Positions 24,063 through 37,200 of a DNA stretch of 64,000 nucleotides are shown here, one piece after another. How positions within the stretch are numbered: position 1 is the stretch's first letter; every line of letters starts with the position of its first letter. Position numbers and translations under genes: made by a program. Source of the DNA: Trichoplax sp. H2 (Eukaryota > Placozoa > Uniplacotomia > Trichoplacea); assembly GCA_003344405.1 (NCBI GenBank), contig NOWV01000037.1, forward strand, positions 310,001-374,000. The letters are read 5' to 3'. The notes beneath the pieces were generated by a model. That model had not been told where the DNA came from, searched no databases, and was given only the letters and a program-made list of their open reading frames with translations.

Positions 24063-24900
24063 GGATTCTATCTCAACACATTGCACGGATCCAATCCAAT
24101 GGATTGGATCTCGGGATCTCGAACCTACTACAACTCATGAATTAAAAAGTAATTTCAACATGAATGATGGATGCAAGTAGAGCCGGTGCACAACTTGGAA
24201 GATCTTGTTGACTTTCAACTACGGAGTGGCAGCTTGAAGCAATTTTGGATTCCATAGTAACGCTAAGACTGCTCTGTGACATGAGTATGCGCTATGTTGG
24301 TGGCCATACTGAGCATGACAGTCGATGATGTGGGTCACGTCCCGTTGGACACAACCGTCAGCGACGGTCAACCTGACGATCTCTCCTTTCCACAGTGTGC
24401 AGCGTCCTGACACTGTACACTGTAGACTCAGTGTCTAGTACTGTACAGTACAGTACTGGTCACCGTTTGCAGAAGGAAAACTACTGTACCTGTACAGTAT
24501 TGTACACTGTACAGTACAGTGTACAGTCCCGTACTGTACTATGTTGTACTGTACTGTACTGTACACCGTGCAGTACGGTACGAGTTTTGCCTGTCATTGA
24601 CGCAGTTAAGTTGACTGCTACACCACACTCGCCCTTCGCCTCAACCACGTAGTTGACTGTTGTCGATTGTAACGTATAAGCTTGACTGGTTGCAATCACT
24701 CAGCCACAATCACTTCAACCAAGCAAGCAAACATCACTGTCAACGACGCCGCCTTCAACCATTTTGCCAGGTCACACCAAGATATGACGCCAAAACGCTT
24801 GACACGCTGCTGACAACGTCGTCACTCATCGTCATCCGATCACTGCCACTTACAGCATTTTCCACTTGCAGTCAAAGAAGCAAATCCGCCATTGCTCTTT
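24063..24900. repeat. Direct repeat copy B of GC-richer block
   Basis: Second copy of the block at 23294-24042, about 836 bases to the equivalent end point. It differs mainly by extra CTGTACAGTAC-type sequence (about 24405-24580) and scattered substitutions. Beyond the shared end it continues into unique sequence (TTTCCATTGGAGAAAGAAG) leading to the INPP5A 5' flank. Confidence 0.85.
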
Positions 24901-25636
24901 CCATTGGAGAAAGAAGAGAAAGAAGGTCAGAAAAAAAAAATGGATGGCCACTATAGATAGAATGTGTTGGATGACGCCCTATGTTTGTTGTTGAATATTT
25001 TTTCTTTTAATGGATTTTTGCCGACCTTCTTTTCTTGCTGTTATTTTCTATTTAGGCAGAAGCAATCACCACTTGGACCAGTTGGAAGCCAGAGAAATAT
25101 TGACACATTTTCAATCACTTCATGACTGACTGCTTACTGCAGTCAAAAGGCTCCCCTGTCGCTTGTTGAACAATCGCTTTTGTTCCATCTTGACGTACAA
25201 GGCTTGAAAAAATTAAAGTTGAAAAGCTTTGACCTATTCAATTGCTCAACAATCTTTTCATCCAACTCAATTTATCGCCGATATTCAACGGGTATCATCG
25301 TCGATATTGCTGGAGGGGATATACTCGTCACAAGCCAAGCGATCGATCTCCCTCCCCCCTCCCCCACCTCCCTTTCCGAAACTTTCACCGTTTCATTGCT
25401 TCGTTTCCCGTCTTCCTTAATCCCAACGTCTAACCATCATCCTTGACTGGTAAAAATAACAAAAGATTTCTAAATCAGCTTCAATTGGCATCGATTTGCA
25501 ATTGCTTTCTCTAGGGATTGACTTATAGCCTCTATCCAACACGGATAGAGTCATCGTGTAATTCTAGTTTGGCTCGAGCGTTCATTTCTCCCCTCCCCAA
25601 AAGGCAATCACTACTCGCTAATCATACCAAATCACC
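24901..25636. other. 5' flank of INPP5A
   Basis: No ORF of note. A pyrimidine-rich CCCTCCCCCCTCCCCCACC stretch lies at about 25351-25370. This interval should hold the INPP5A promoter and 5' UTR, but no TATA box or other element is clear. Confidence 0.4.
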
Positions 25637-28600
25637 ATGTCAATTTTAGCCGTCACAGCCAATGTTGGATCCATCTTTGAAGATGTAAGTTGCATCGGTG
25701 CTTTCTTATTACTGTCTATGAAAGAATGTTTTTATGTTGGATTATTTTTTTCTCTCTCTTTCTCATTATTTTTTTTTTCTGTCTCTCTCTCTCTTTGGCT
25801 TTTCTCTTCAAGTCTTTTCATTTGCAAATGCATTTTCTACCACCTTTTTTTTCAATGCCCCTTATTCAAATATGTAAATTGCTGTCATTGAACGTGCAAT
25901 GGAGACGTAGTGATAAAGAGAGAGAGCGAAAGAGATCAGTAGATAGCTAAAATACATCGTTCATCGTTATCGTTGAGTTTTAAAATGATAAAATAGACTA
26001 GGATTTTCTACCTAGTACCTTGGATAGCGATCTCGTCTTTCTCCTTCAGCTTATTTCTATGCCAATGTTCACTTAATGGTAATAGCGTTTCTTACTGTAT
26101 AAAAATTCAATCTTAATTCCATCAGTGATAGCAATCAGGATGATAATATAGAAAACGATTGTTCCATCGATTACTTTTGCATCAGTAATGAAGGTATCCT
26201 GTTATCCTTCAACAGTCCTATGCAGCAGTAGAAAAGTTTACTCGTTAATAGGCATCAATCATGCTGAGCGATTTGCAGTACTTCAATGGATATAATACGC
26301 CTATAAATAAGTAGTAGATAGTTGATGCACATGTAGCAGAAACAAGTTATGGACTGACTGAGCTACGAATGGAAAAATCAATATACAAACTCGCTTTAAA
26401 ATTTAGACTTGTTCACGTTTCCACTAAATTATTCAAAATATTTCAATATCTCTCATACAAGCACAGCACATCCATTTTGAATTCAATGGCCTAATGATGT
26501 TAGATTGCATTTCCTTTTTCATCGAGAGCAATCTATCCATATCTTTGTCCATGACGAGCACTATCAACCGTCTTGACACTGATCTCTTACCACATAGTCA
26601 ATTGTAGTACTGTAAAATACTTTCAAGATGGATAATGCATACTTTACTCCAACAACACCAAATGAATGCATTGACAACACTATAAAATTCTCCGTTCCCT
26701 TCTTGCATGTGAACGGAAAAATGTCTGTACTCATCTATTTAAACCTATTATTGATTATCCACCATTTAGTCAGCCAACCATGATTTTACAACGTCAATAC
26801 TGATCAATTCACAAGTGCGGTATGATTGAAAATTTCTCTATCAATCCATTCCATTAAAAGTGGATTACAATGTATCATTGGATTATAATTATTCATCATG
26901 ATTGGACATGAATATTTAAAATGTAATCTCTTGTACCTTGAAAATCAATCCATCACCCACCTTGAACTTTTTGACCGAATGATTTCAAGTCTTCAGTGAG
27001 ACGTATTGCAGTCGTTCTTTCTCTCTCCCTTTTTCCATATCGCCTAATATCCATGCAAGCTATTTTTCTCCTGCTTCTCCCTCTTGTTGTACTGTATTGT
27101 CAATTATTTTTCATGTTCTACTTGTAATCCATCATTCTATCGTTATCGATCTTTCTCTTCAACTCTTTTGTTCTTACCAATCGCAACTAATGGGCTTTTA
27201 TTGCTTAACTTGAGCACCATTGAATCATTTTGACCTTTTTTCATCGACTAAAAATCATCTACAGTATATTATAATTATTGTTACTTTGACCGAGCCCATT
27301 GAAGCCTTGATATCATCAACTACTTCCAACATTTGTTTATACATATTGATTTGCTTTCCTCCCACTCTTTTTTACGCCGTACACGGTTTTTTGGAACATT
27401 TGCTTTTCACTTTCTACGTAGTACTGTAGAATAGACTAATTTTTGTTTTCATATTCAAATGGAGTCTTTCTCCCTTGTTGTTATCTAAATGACTATGACT
27501 TTATTAAATTCAAATAATCATTTTATTGTTCTTTGTTCAAAGCCCGACAAAATGCTCAAGGTCTGGATCGATGAATTTCTACAGGTAAGCAGCCGCCATG
27601 TTGAAGTAGGAATGTCAACAAGATACTACTACATGTACATCGAACTCGGTGAATTCCATAGCAGTATTAGAGACCTTTTATACTATTGTACTTTATTTTT
27701 CTGGCATGCGGGCAGAAGATTGATAAACATCTATAAAATCGCAGTTGATAACAAAAAAAAATACTCATTTGTCCACTAGCATACTGTTGTATTTGTACGC
27801 GTATACTGTATAGTATATCCTTTATGGAAAGTAACCTATCCTGTATCAACGAGTGTGCAGGCTTACGGTCTTGAACAATTAACTTTACACTAACATAATT
27901 TTTAAAAATTATTATTATTACAATGAGTTAACAGTTTAACTCCTATCTCGTCTCTACCAACTTACTACTGTATTTTAGTGAGCATAGTACTCCAATCATT
28001 CTCGATAGTGCTAAGGAAAATGCATGCATGAAACGGGAAGAATAATTATACTGTACCATCTGTTGATAAACCATGTTGGAATTGCTATTTTCTCAACGCT
28101 AGACCACCTCTAGTTCGATCGCAGTCGTGCAGTACACCAAGTCAATGAATTTATCTTTCTTTATTATCAATTATCTATCGGATATTTAGCTAGAAAAGTC
28201 GAATATAAGAAAGTATTACTGTAGTTGTTGTATTATACAAAAAAAATCACAGCAGTAGCTGTTCACGGCTATAAATTTTTTTTCCCTGACATACGATAAA
28301 ATATCCAATCTTGTAATCAGTAGCAACGATGATTATTCATACCGCTTATTGATCTCTCCTAGACTATAATACAATACTATCACAATGTATAAAATAGAAA
28401 ACAGTAGAAATGGAATGTACTGTGAAGACATCTGGTTTAGGTGGAACTCAGTAGAATTTATCTATTCACTGCAACAAATGCTATAATGATGATCACGATC
28501 ATTGTTTTCGAGCGCTCTATTCTACCCCTATTATAATTATCGAATTGATATCCTAGTTTAATACTACAGTACATAGTAATCAATACTGATTATATGGTAT

Positions 28601-31600
28601 GTGTACAGTATACGTACGTAGTTAATACTGTATATGTTATGCAAACCAATCGAAGATAGCTTAAGTACCAATGATAAATGTTAAATCAACGCGATTACTG
28701 TGCTTGGTAAAATGTTGAGACGGCAATAGTAGGTGTTTCGCCTGATCTTGATCCTATGATTGCATTTCTCAATGTGGCCTGCTGCTATTATTCTGTAATA
28801 CTTACAGTAATTGGAGAATTTTGATTGATCTTGCTTTTATTCAAATCTTTTCATCTGTTCTATCTAGGAGATTGAACGATTAAAACCTTTGTTTGTAGCC
28901 ATCCATTGTCAAGAAGTTGGTGGTAAAGTCTATGAGAAATCGATGCAGCATGTTGATCAATTTGTCGAGTATGTCGGTATTTAGAATTGATTCAATTGAA
29001 AGATAAGATATTTAAAAGATAAAGTACATTATTTAAAGCACTGAGTTAATTCCACATGTAAAAGACTATCTTATCAACGTTGTTATCAGCACTCATCAAC
29101 ACAAATCAATACTTATTTAGCTTTAAACAAGTTCATATCCCTTTTCTATAGTATTGCTTGACTGATAACATACATATGCTATCACACGCTTGATTTGTTA
29201 AATTAATATTTGAAGTATGTCTAACGTCCAGGTGTGATAGAAATCAGCAATATCTATCGCCATTTATCTTTGTTATTGCCGCCTAAAGAAAAAATCAACA
29301 ATAGTTCAGATTGTTTGACTAGATTTCCTGTAGGAATTGTTTTATAATTATGCAGATATATCTATATGTATCATACATTTATAAATATACGAGTACTTAA
29401 CGAAGATATTTATACAACATGCATAGTGTGATGATATCAAGTTGAATATTAATTATCAATGCGCTTCCTTTAACATGACGTCATGGAGAATTGTTTTATT
29501 TTGGGACAGACAATTTCCCATTTGATTTATAGTTAATTGTTTATTGATCCCTTGGACGATATCACGGTTAACTATCATTGAATTATGTAGAGTTGTCCAT
29601 GTAGTCATTTATTTTGATGTTTTATGCATGCCGTATCAGAGGTATTTCATGCTTACTGTTAAAGCGTTAAATTAACTCTATCGTCTTAGTTTAACGTACG
29701 ACTGTCGAAATCATCGAACGTGGACACAATTTATTTTTGTACAGTTGTTAATAGTTGGTACTACAGCCTGGCAAGTCAGTATGAATTGAAGATACTGATC
29801 ATTAAAAACAATTGGGACTACTTATTTTACTAATTAATGCTACGTATAATAATGAGAATAGGAGTAATGCAGATAGAATTTGCCACACCCAAGTTAAGAA
29901 TGACGCCTGAATTAACCAATTCCTTCTCATACTCTTTTGTAGTGAAATTTTCAGTAATCGTTTTGTTGCACACCTACAAATATTTGCACCTTAGGCTACC
30001 GCTTGAGTAAAATATGAAGTTAAATGGATGCAAGGACAATGTTACCCAGTAGTTATTACATTTAAAGTTAACAACTCCCTAGATTGAGTAATTTTAGCTA
30101 AAGTGGCTTTTAAGCTCAAAGTATAGAAGATGACGATCCTACAATATTAATGATGACATTTTGTAAGTGTATTATAATAGGGAGAATTAAATTGTAATAT
30201 TCGATGGCATTCCGCTACTGCCGACCTCGCGCTTATGTCATTAATCATATCACTGTCATTGCCAATAGCGTCTTTGGAAACTTACAAAAATTATCAATAA
30301 GTTTGCCATTTTTGTTACCACTGTCTTAATGAATTGAACTACTAAACTCCATTAAGCTCTCGATTTCTTGTTCATTAAGTTATCCTTTTGATGTTTTTTT
30401 ACCTACAGTTATATGCTCGTAATTAAATACAATCTTTGTGATTAGCCAGCTGCTGTCAGTTGAATGACAATGCTGCACCAATTATCCCGTGATTGTTCTG
30501 TACTATACTTTATATTTGGTATACTTTTACTATCTGAGTCATCTGTTTTAGTATGTTTGTTTACCAGTATAAGTAATAAGTAATAAACCCTACTATCCGT
30601 GAAGCGATTAAATTGGCAATATGATTATTATTAAAAGCCTGCATTACAACGTATTAATTAACTGCCAAGGCGGACATTGTTTATTAACCTAAAATCTATT
30701 GATAAAATTCATGTCGAATGTTACTGGTTATATAGATATACTGTTGGTTATTTTCACGTGTAAATTGAAATTAAGTTTCTGTCATAAGTTTCATAAAACG
30801 TAGTAGTAAGAGCGATAGCGGTTATAATTCACTTTTTGTTTATTGGATTGGATTTGTTTAATATGTACGTCATAATAACGACTTTAAACTTTGCAGACAA
30901 CTAGGACGAAGTGAACGTATTAAGGATTACGACAGAAGTCTATTTGTTCTAGACGAAAATTTCGAAGATTTAACAAAATTTACGGTAAGTCTTATATCTT
31001 GTATGCAATCTCCTTCAAAGATAAAAATAAATCAGTTTTTAATCGTTTTGTTGGGAAGATAATCGATCAATAAATGTAGAATAGATCGATTAATTAAGCA
31101 GTTATATTACATATAGCACACCGTTTCGTGTATATAGTCTACCTATTAGTTATGCAATTTCTCCTTCATGAAATATAAATACAGCTTTTATTGCTTGCAT
31201 TATTAGGAATATTTCTTAATCTATGATTACAACTTTATGTGTACGATATTTGATACCTTAGTTGATGTAAGTGTTGTTTAATTAATCTATTTCATAAATA
31301 CTTTACCAATGATGTAGGCTTTAGGTAATATCTACTTACTGCATGAATCATTAACCGATGCAGAGGTTTGGAATTTTAAAAGTAAGTGTTGGATTTGAAT
31401 TGATTGATGAAATGCAGACACAACTAATAATGGAAAATTTAATCTGTAGTAAGATGCATTTCGTCATCATATTTGGTAAATTAAATCAATGTATATTTAT
31501 AAGTGATATTATATCAGCAGCGACTGTTACATCTGCCGTACTTTGTTATAAGTGATATTATATCAACAGTGACTGTTACATCTGCCGTACTTTGTTATAA

Positions 31601-34243
31601 TTCTAATAAATCAGCAAGAATAGATCTTCATTCAGAGTAAATCGAGCTCTCATTGTACGTTGTACCGGGGACTACAACGAGAGAAAAGATTTTCTCCTAT
31701 TTTTAGTAGTCCCTGCTTGCACCGGCAAATGTGGAACTCTTCTTTGAATCGTTTGTATACTTCGTGATGTCCTACTAGAAAGAATTAGATTATTTTACTA
31801 ATATAATTAGTTGCTGATATAATATGCTCAATCTGGCACGATAAATTTCTTTTCGTATTTGTAGGCGAACAATTTCAAAAAATTGAGGGATTAAACGTAA
31901 GTGATTGTCTGTGAACAGTAGTTGTACGAATATAATTACAAGTTAATAATAGTAGTGTTACAGTTTCAGTGCGTAATAGCCCATGTTAATGACTAAAGAA
32001 TCATGTAGAGTATATGTTGTATAGCATAAACAAGAAAATTAATTATTGTAGTGTACTATAGATTAAATAATACCCTTTCGATGTTGATCATCTTCAGCGA
32101 AACACCCTTGAATTTTTATTGGATAGATAGAATAGATATCTTAGCTTGCTTACTTGACTACGCGCAAAAAATAATTTTGCTATAAATGATGATCGATATA
32201 ATACTGTATATATATATATATATATAATGGCAGGTACATACTAAAAACTTGCAAGATGTCCAAATTATTCAAAAAGTGAGATTTCCAGATGAATATTATA
32301 AGCAAGTAAGCTAAAATAGATTTGTTTAATGGCTGGATTACTCGGTTTTTTTACGCAATAATATCATCATCAAATGTGTATTATAGCAACTCACGCTAGT
32401 TATTACAACATCGAAATAAAACGTGTTGAAGCAACAACACTTTGAATTTGCAGTCTTTTAAGAATTCCATTTTTTTTGTCATTTAAGACTACATGGACGA
32501 GGAAAGGCTATATGAGACTGAGATGGAAAATTGGCAATTTGTAGGTTTCTTACTTGCTAATTCATACATTAACTCACTGATACTTATCATTAAAATTGTA
32601 ATTTTTTTAATATACCATCTTAATTAATGAATACTTGAAAATGTTAATGGTTGGTATTTCTTTGATTTGATATCTCTATAGAAATATAGACTTTGTCAAT
32701 GTTCACCTATTTCATGATGCTAGCAATCTGACAGCATACGAGGAAGTAAGTTATTGCAGGAGTTACTGAGTTGCTGCTATTTTTCATATAGTAATTACAA
32801 TTCTACTTCTGTAACTGTCATTGCGCGATCGGGAATTATTCGTCATTTAAATATCATTTAATCATGGAAATTATCTACGTTATTGTTCTAGTCCCCTTCT
32901 ACCTTTAGTTATAGTCGAAGGCGCGCCCTCGAACAGATATTAAACGGGTATTTTAAATCATGTCAGATACGAAATTTTAGCGTTACTCGATAATGACTAA
33001 TTTCTTGTGTAACTATTTTAGATTTGAAAGTGATAATCTTCCGGATGCTCCTCTATTCATTTTCGGCGATTTCAATTTTAGACTTGATTTACGTTCCGTA
33101 GTTGACGTATGCTAATTGATTAAAGCAAATGTTCACATGTTTGTTTAAATCGACGAAATTTATTATATAATCTGTATCGTATTTAGATTTTATGTCCACC
33201 TGAGGAAGATCGCTACTCAAAGAAGAAAACGAAAGAAAAATTGGTATTTAGAGATGTTGATAACAGTGATGAGGTATGAAAATTTGCGTTTGTGGTTATT
33301 TTTCACAGATAGTCAATGCTGTTATAGTTACATTAATATTACTTGATACAGGCTGTCCTTACCATCGAAAAGAAAGTTTTTGATTATGGTGATCATAGTG
33401 TTTTTTATAAAAATAATGGAGAAAAGGTGAGCTGATAGTTGCAAGTACTAATTATTGCAGCGGAGCTTATCAATCATCTTTAATTAACATTGCGATCGTA
33501 GTCGATGTCATTTCTTTAATACAATGCACCATAATGCATTGTAAATTATTATTCGCAGATGCGGGAATGTGATCGTGAAGCGGATTATTTCAAGGATAGA
33601 CTATCAGAATGCCCTCGTAATTTTCCTCCAAGGTAATAGCTAACTTGTAATATTTTCTTAGCGTCCAAGCTGTAAGTGCAGTACTCAATATACATTTGCT
33701 TTACCTCTTAAATTTACATTAATAGCTATCCTTATTGCGAGGATGTTGCTGCCGGTACGACATATATGAAAACAAGGTTAGCGTCTTAAAAATGTTGTGC
33801 AAGTAATCGCTGACGGAGACTTGCTGCTAATGTCTGAAAATATTTCGGTACTCTTTAGATGTCCTGCATGGTGCGACAGGATACTCTTGAATAATGCCGC
33901 AGTACCCCTTGTAAAGGTTTGCATCATAAAATTAACTTTACTTCTTTTCTTTATTTAATCAGTGGCTCATGTAATTGGCTTGAATTATTTATTCTAGCAT
34001 AATAGCAAGTCAACGTACACATATGATGTCATAGGTAAAGACGTTTGCATGGGCGATCATAAGGTAATTTACTTGATATTGTTTATACTTAATTTGGTAT
34101 TATTACAAGTTCGATGAGTAAATGGACACTCGCTCTATTGATCTATTTAGCCTGTCTGCCTTCACTTTAAGCTGCCCAGCGGTTGGCGAGATCCTAATAA
34201 TGGTAGCAACAACAACAACAGTAACCCAGGAGGTGAGATTTAA
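25637..34243 (+). CDS. INPP5A: Type I inositol polyphosphate 5-phosphatase
   Basis: Hydrolyses the 5-phosphate of Ins(1,4,5)P3 and Ins(1,3,4,5)P4, ending calcium signalling at the membrane. Eighteen exons: 25637-25684, 27543-27584, 28868-28968, 30897-30984, 31318-31381, 31865-31896, 32234-32305, 32488-32540, 32682-32745, 32892-32947, 33022-33106, 33187-33273, 33352-33426, 33559-33632, 33726-33776, 33859-33916, 33998-34063, 34151-34243. All phases join; 1209 nt give 402 aa against 412 in human. Family landmarks are the N-terminal TANVGSIFED, ALGNIYLLHESL, VNVHLFHDASNL, the catalytic GDFNFRLD, PAWCDRIL and the GDHKPV signature split over the last two exons. The 3' end reads PVCLHFKL and then an Asn-rich tail to TAA with no CaaX box. 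A good donor (AG|GTGAGA at 34232/34233) sits just before this stop, so another terminal exon is possible. Confidence 0.92.
31499..31598. repeat. 49-bp tandem duplication in INPP5A intron 5
   Basis: AAGTGATATTATATCA followed by a GTGACTGTTACATCTGCCGT-like stretch and ACTTTGTTAT occurs twice back to back, period 49, with two or three mismatches. Confidence 0.85.
31667..31713. repeat. Nested inverted repeat in INPP5A intron 5
   Basis: GGGACTAC (31668-31675) pairs exactly with GTAGTCCC (31706-31713). Inside this, GAGAAAA (31681-31687) pairs with TTTTCTC (31690-31696). Together they make a two-stem hairpin of about 46 bases within the intron. Confidence 0.6.
32209..32226. repeat. (TA)n microsatellite in INPP5A intron 6
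   Basis: A pure run of about nine TA dinucleotides about ten bases before the acceptor of exon 7. Confidence 0.85.
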
Positions 34244-37200
34244 ATACTTTATAGCTAACTCTGTCTGTATTTGTTACTTTACTGTAGTCAAATCAATTAG
34301 TTGTCGGTACAATTAATGCATTCAATGCCAAAATGTTATTTAGCAGCAATTTCTAACTAATTTCGTTGAAGCAAGTATTTATTACTACTAGTAATGCATT
34401 AGCTTGAAAATCTCGTAATATTTAATGCTTCTAGCATGTCTTATAACCATCTAACTTCATGCTCCACACAACCCTTCAATTGGTAATTGCTTTCATTCTT
34501 TCTTTTTAACTAATCGCTTGCAGACAGTTAAAGCTACTGCTATAACACTCTATAGTCTACTTGACTTCCTAGTTTGGTCGCCCATCAATCGTTTAAACTG
34601 TCTAGCAATGCATCTTGCAACTATAAGGCTGCTATAACATCAAGTAGTATACGCTAATAGGCTACCTGCAACGCTAACTATGGTCAACAATCGATTATTG
34701 ACCATTGCGTTTCTTATTGAATGTTAATGGTTTCTTCATCTTCTTCCCAATTGGTATACGTGCCCACACTAGTTGCTATAGTAGCTTAGATTAGTCCGTG
34801 TAATAATATTTTTACTTACTATTTTATTTTTTGTACACGAGCTAAACTAACATCATTCGTGGCAATAAGTTATTTCTGCAATGGTAGCACGCGAAATCGT
34901 TTTAAATTCTTCTGTAATAAACCTGTCGCAGACTGCACACATGCATATAAATAGATAGGAGGCCTTCTACGAAATTCTAAAAATTTTAATTAGTTAAGAT
35001 TAGATTCGGATCACTTATATAAATTTTACTGAACTCGACGATTAGCAGATCTTAGCTAAATTTAGAAATGTAAATAGATATAGATGAGAAATTCGGTCAT
35101 CCTAAAACAATTTGCTAAAATTGTTAATGGTATTTATGTAATCTGTCGATTAATTTATCATGCTTGTTTCTAATTAATGATATTCTACATATATTAAAAT
35201 TCTATAGCATACGTTTAAGATTTTAACTATATTCCTTTAGAGTGATTTATAAAATTTTCGCCCAAAGATGGTTTACTTATTACGTTAATAGTAATCTACG
35301 TAGATATAAAGTTTTGAATATCTTTATTGCGTTAAATTTTTAATAATTACATTATCGATGAACATGTGTGATTTAAATGTAACATTTCTGATTTTTGGTA
35401 GCGTAGGTATTTAAAGTAATACTATTGAATGATATGGCATTAAAGTCTCTTATAAAATTGTAGCTTTTGTTGGATTTGACCAATCTCTGACTTCTTACTT
35501 AATGACCTATTAAATGTCCTCCCTTGTTGTATGTAGTAGCTTACGCTAACTAGAGCATCATATGCTAAGACAGTTACCCCTTCTAATCTTACTGCATTAC
35601 AGTTTCATTAACGATTACTGAGCCACCCAGCCCTAAGGATTCCTACAATGTATGTATTAACCTGCTGATTTTTTCTATCGTACATTCACGTAGTATTGGC
35701 AGATGGTGATAATGAATGCTTAAACTGTTGTGTAATCTCATAATGGATCGGCGTATATTTGGACTGCAACTCGGTCTTGTTAACGATATAAGTGCAGATA
35801 GCATCAATTGCAATTGCCCACCTTGAAATTAATTCATTTCGACATTTAAAAGTTGATCTTCCATGTACTCGAATTTAACTGGTATGATGCTAGGACGGGA
35901 GCCGATATCGTTAACTCACACCTCGAAATTATGGAAAAGGTGTAGAGGATGTTGCCGTGGTACCCTTGATCTAGATAAATTTGTATTGTTTTTGACTATA
36001 AATTTAAAAATTAACAACAGCATTGAGCGATTTGAATTTGCGCTGAATTGATCTACCTTTCTAAGAAGACAATACAACTGGTTCTTGATTGTAAATGATT
36101 TGGTATTGATTTTATATTACTTAAAAATTGTAACACATTAGTGCTGTTATTTTTAATAGTCTGACAATTACTTTTCATTCATGAAATAGAACGTTCGACC
36201 GTAAGCTATTTTACAACGAGACTAATTAACTATCAATAATACTTATACATTATAAATCATTCAACTTTTATATATGAAATGAATATTTGATATACAGTTA
36301 TTGATAATGAATGTTGTAAAATAATACAAATTAACCATAACTATTTCCAAGGTAAGAGACAATATTGTCATACGTAATTAACATTATTGCTAGTCTTTTA
36401 TGATGTAGATTATAAAGGCACTGTTTTATTTCATTACAATGTTTTTGTGCATGAAGAGGTGCAAATGTTTACAGAATTCAAAAATGTATGCCATGATGAA
36501 TTAGTAGCTAAGTTACTCTAAGACACATTGCCTCGTTCAAACTTAGAATTAATATGAATTGTGTCACAAATTGCAGAGGTCATATTGATCGCTTTTACTA
36601 TAATTATTTGCAAAAAAAAATTAACATTTGTCTTTCACTGTTTTCTCGATTCTCTGCATAATTACATTTTTTTGTTTAACTGTTTGTATTCAGCAGTACA
36701 GGTTTTATCTAAGTTCAAATTTTTTAGTTCTATTTTTTATCACTATTCTTCCATAGAGTTATAAGAAAAACAAATTTCAATTGTAGGAATTTTCTATGTT
36801 GTGACTCCTGAGATTATACTGGAGTTAATTTGTATTTTACCAAAAATAAGGCATGGTGTATGGGAAAAGAACCTGCGTCGTTATTGATATACGCATAGGT
36901 CACTGAGTGTTTAACTGATTGCTTTTTCCTCACATAGTTATCAATCACGAAATTGTTTCACTTTTGCATCTTTTTTAAATTTCAAATTACCGAAAGAAGA
37001 AAATTCTTTATATAATGGTATTAAACAACCTCAAATTACCTGATGAAATTTTTCTGTTGTTTTAATATTTCCATTTCAATCCTAAAACGAATATTTCAAT
37101 ATTATTTGGCAACACTTTTAGTATTGCATATTTGTATGTATTAATGTGAAGATAGAGAAAAATTCTAAGTCAATAAACGCTACGTGTGACATGGACTCCT

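Noticed and set aside
23450-24956. Several 60-100 codon open frames in both directions within the duplicated GC-richer block
   Set aside because: They occur because the block is GC-rich and duplicated. No motif or domain is recognisable and one runs through the N gap.
25637-25950. Open frames reading through the INPP5A exon 1 donor
   Set aside because: The sequence after 25684 is an intronic pyrimidine-rich tract giving a low-complexity Phe/Ser/Leu translation; the donor GTAAGT is clear and the frame resumes at 27543.
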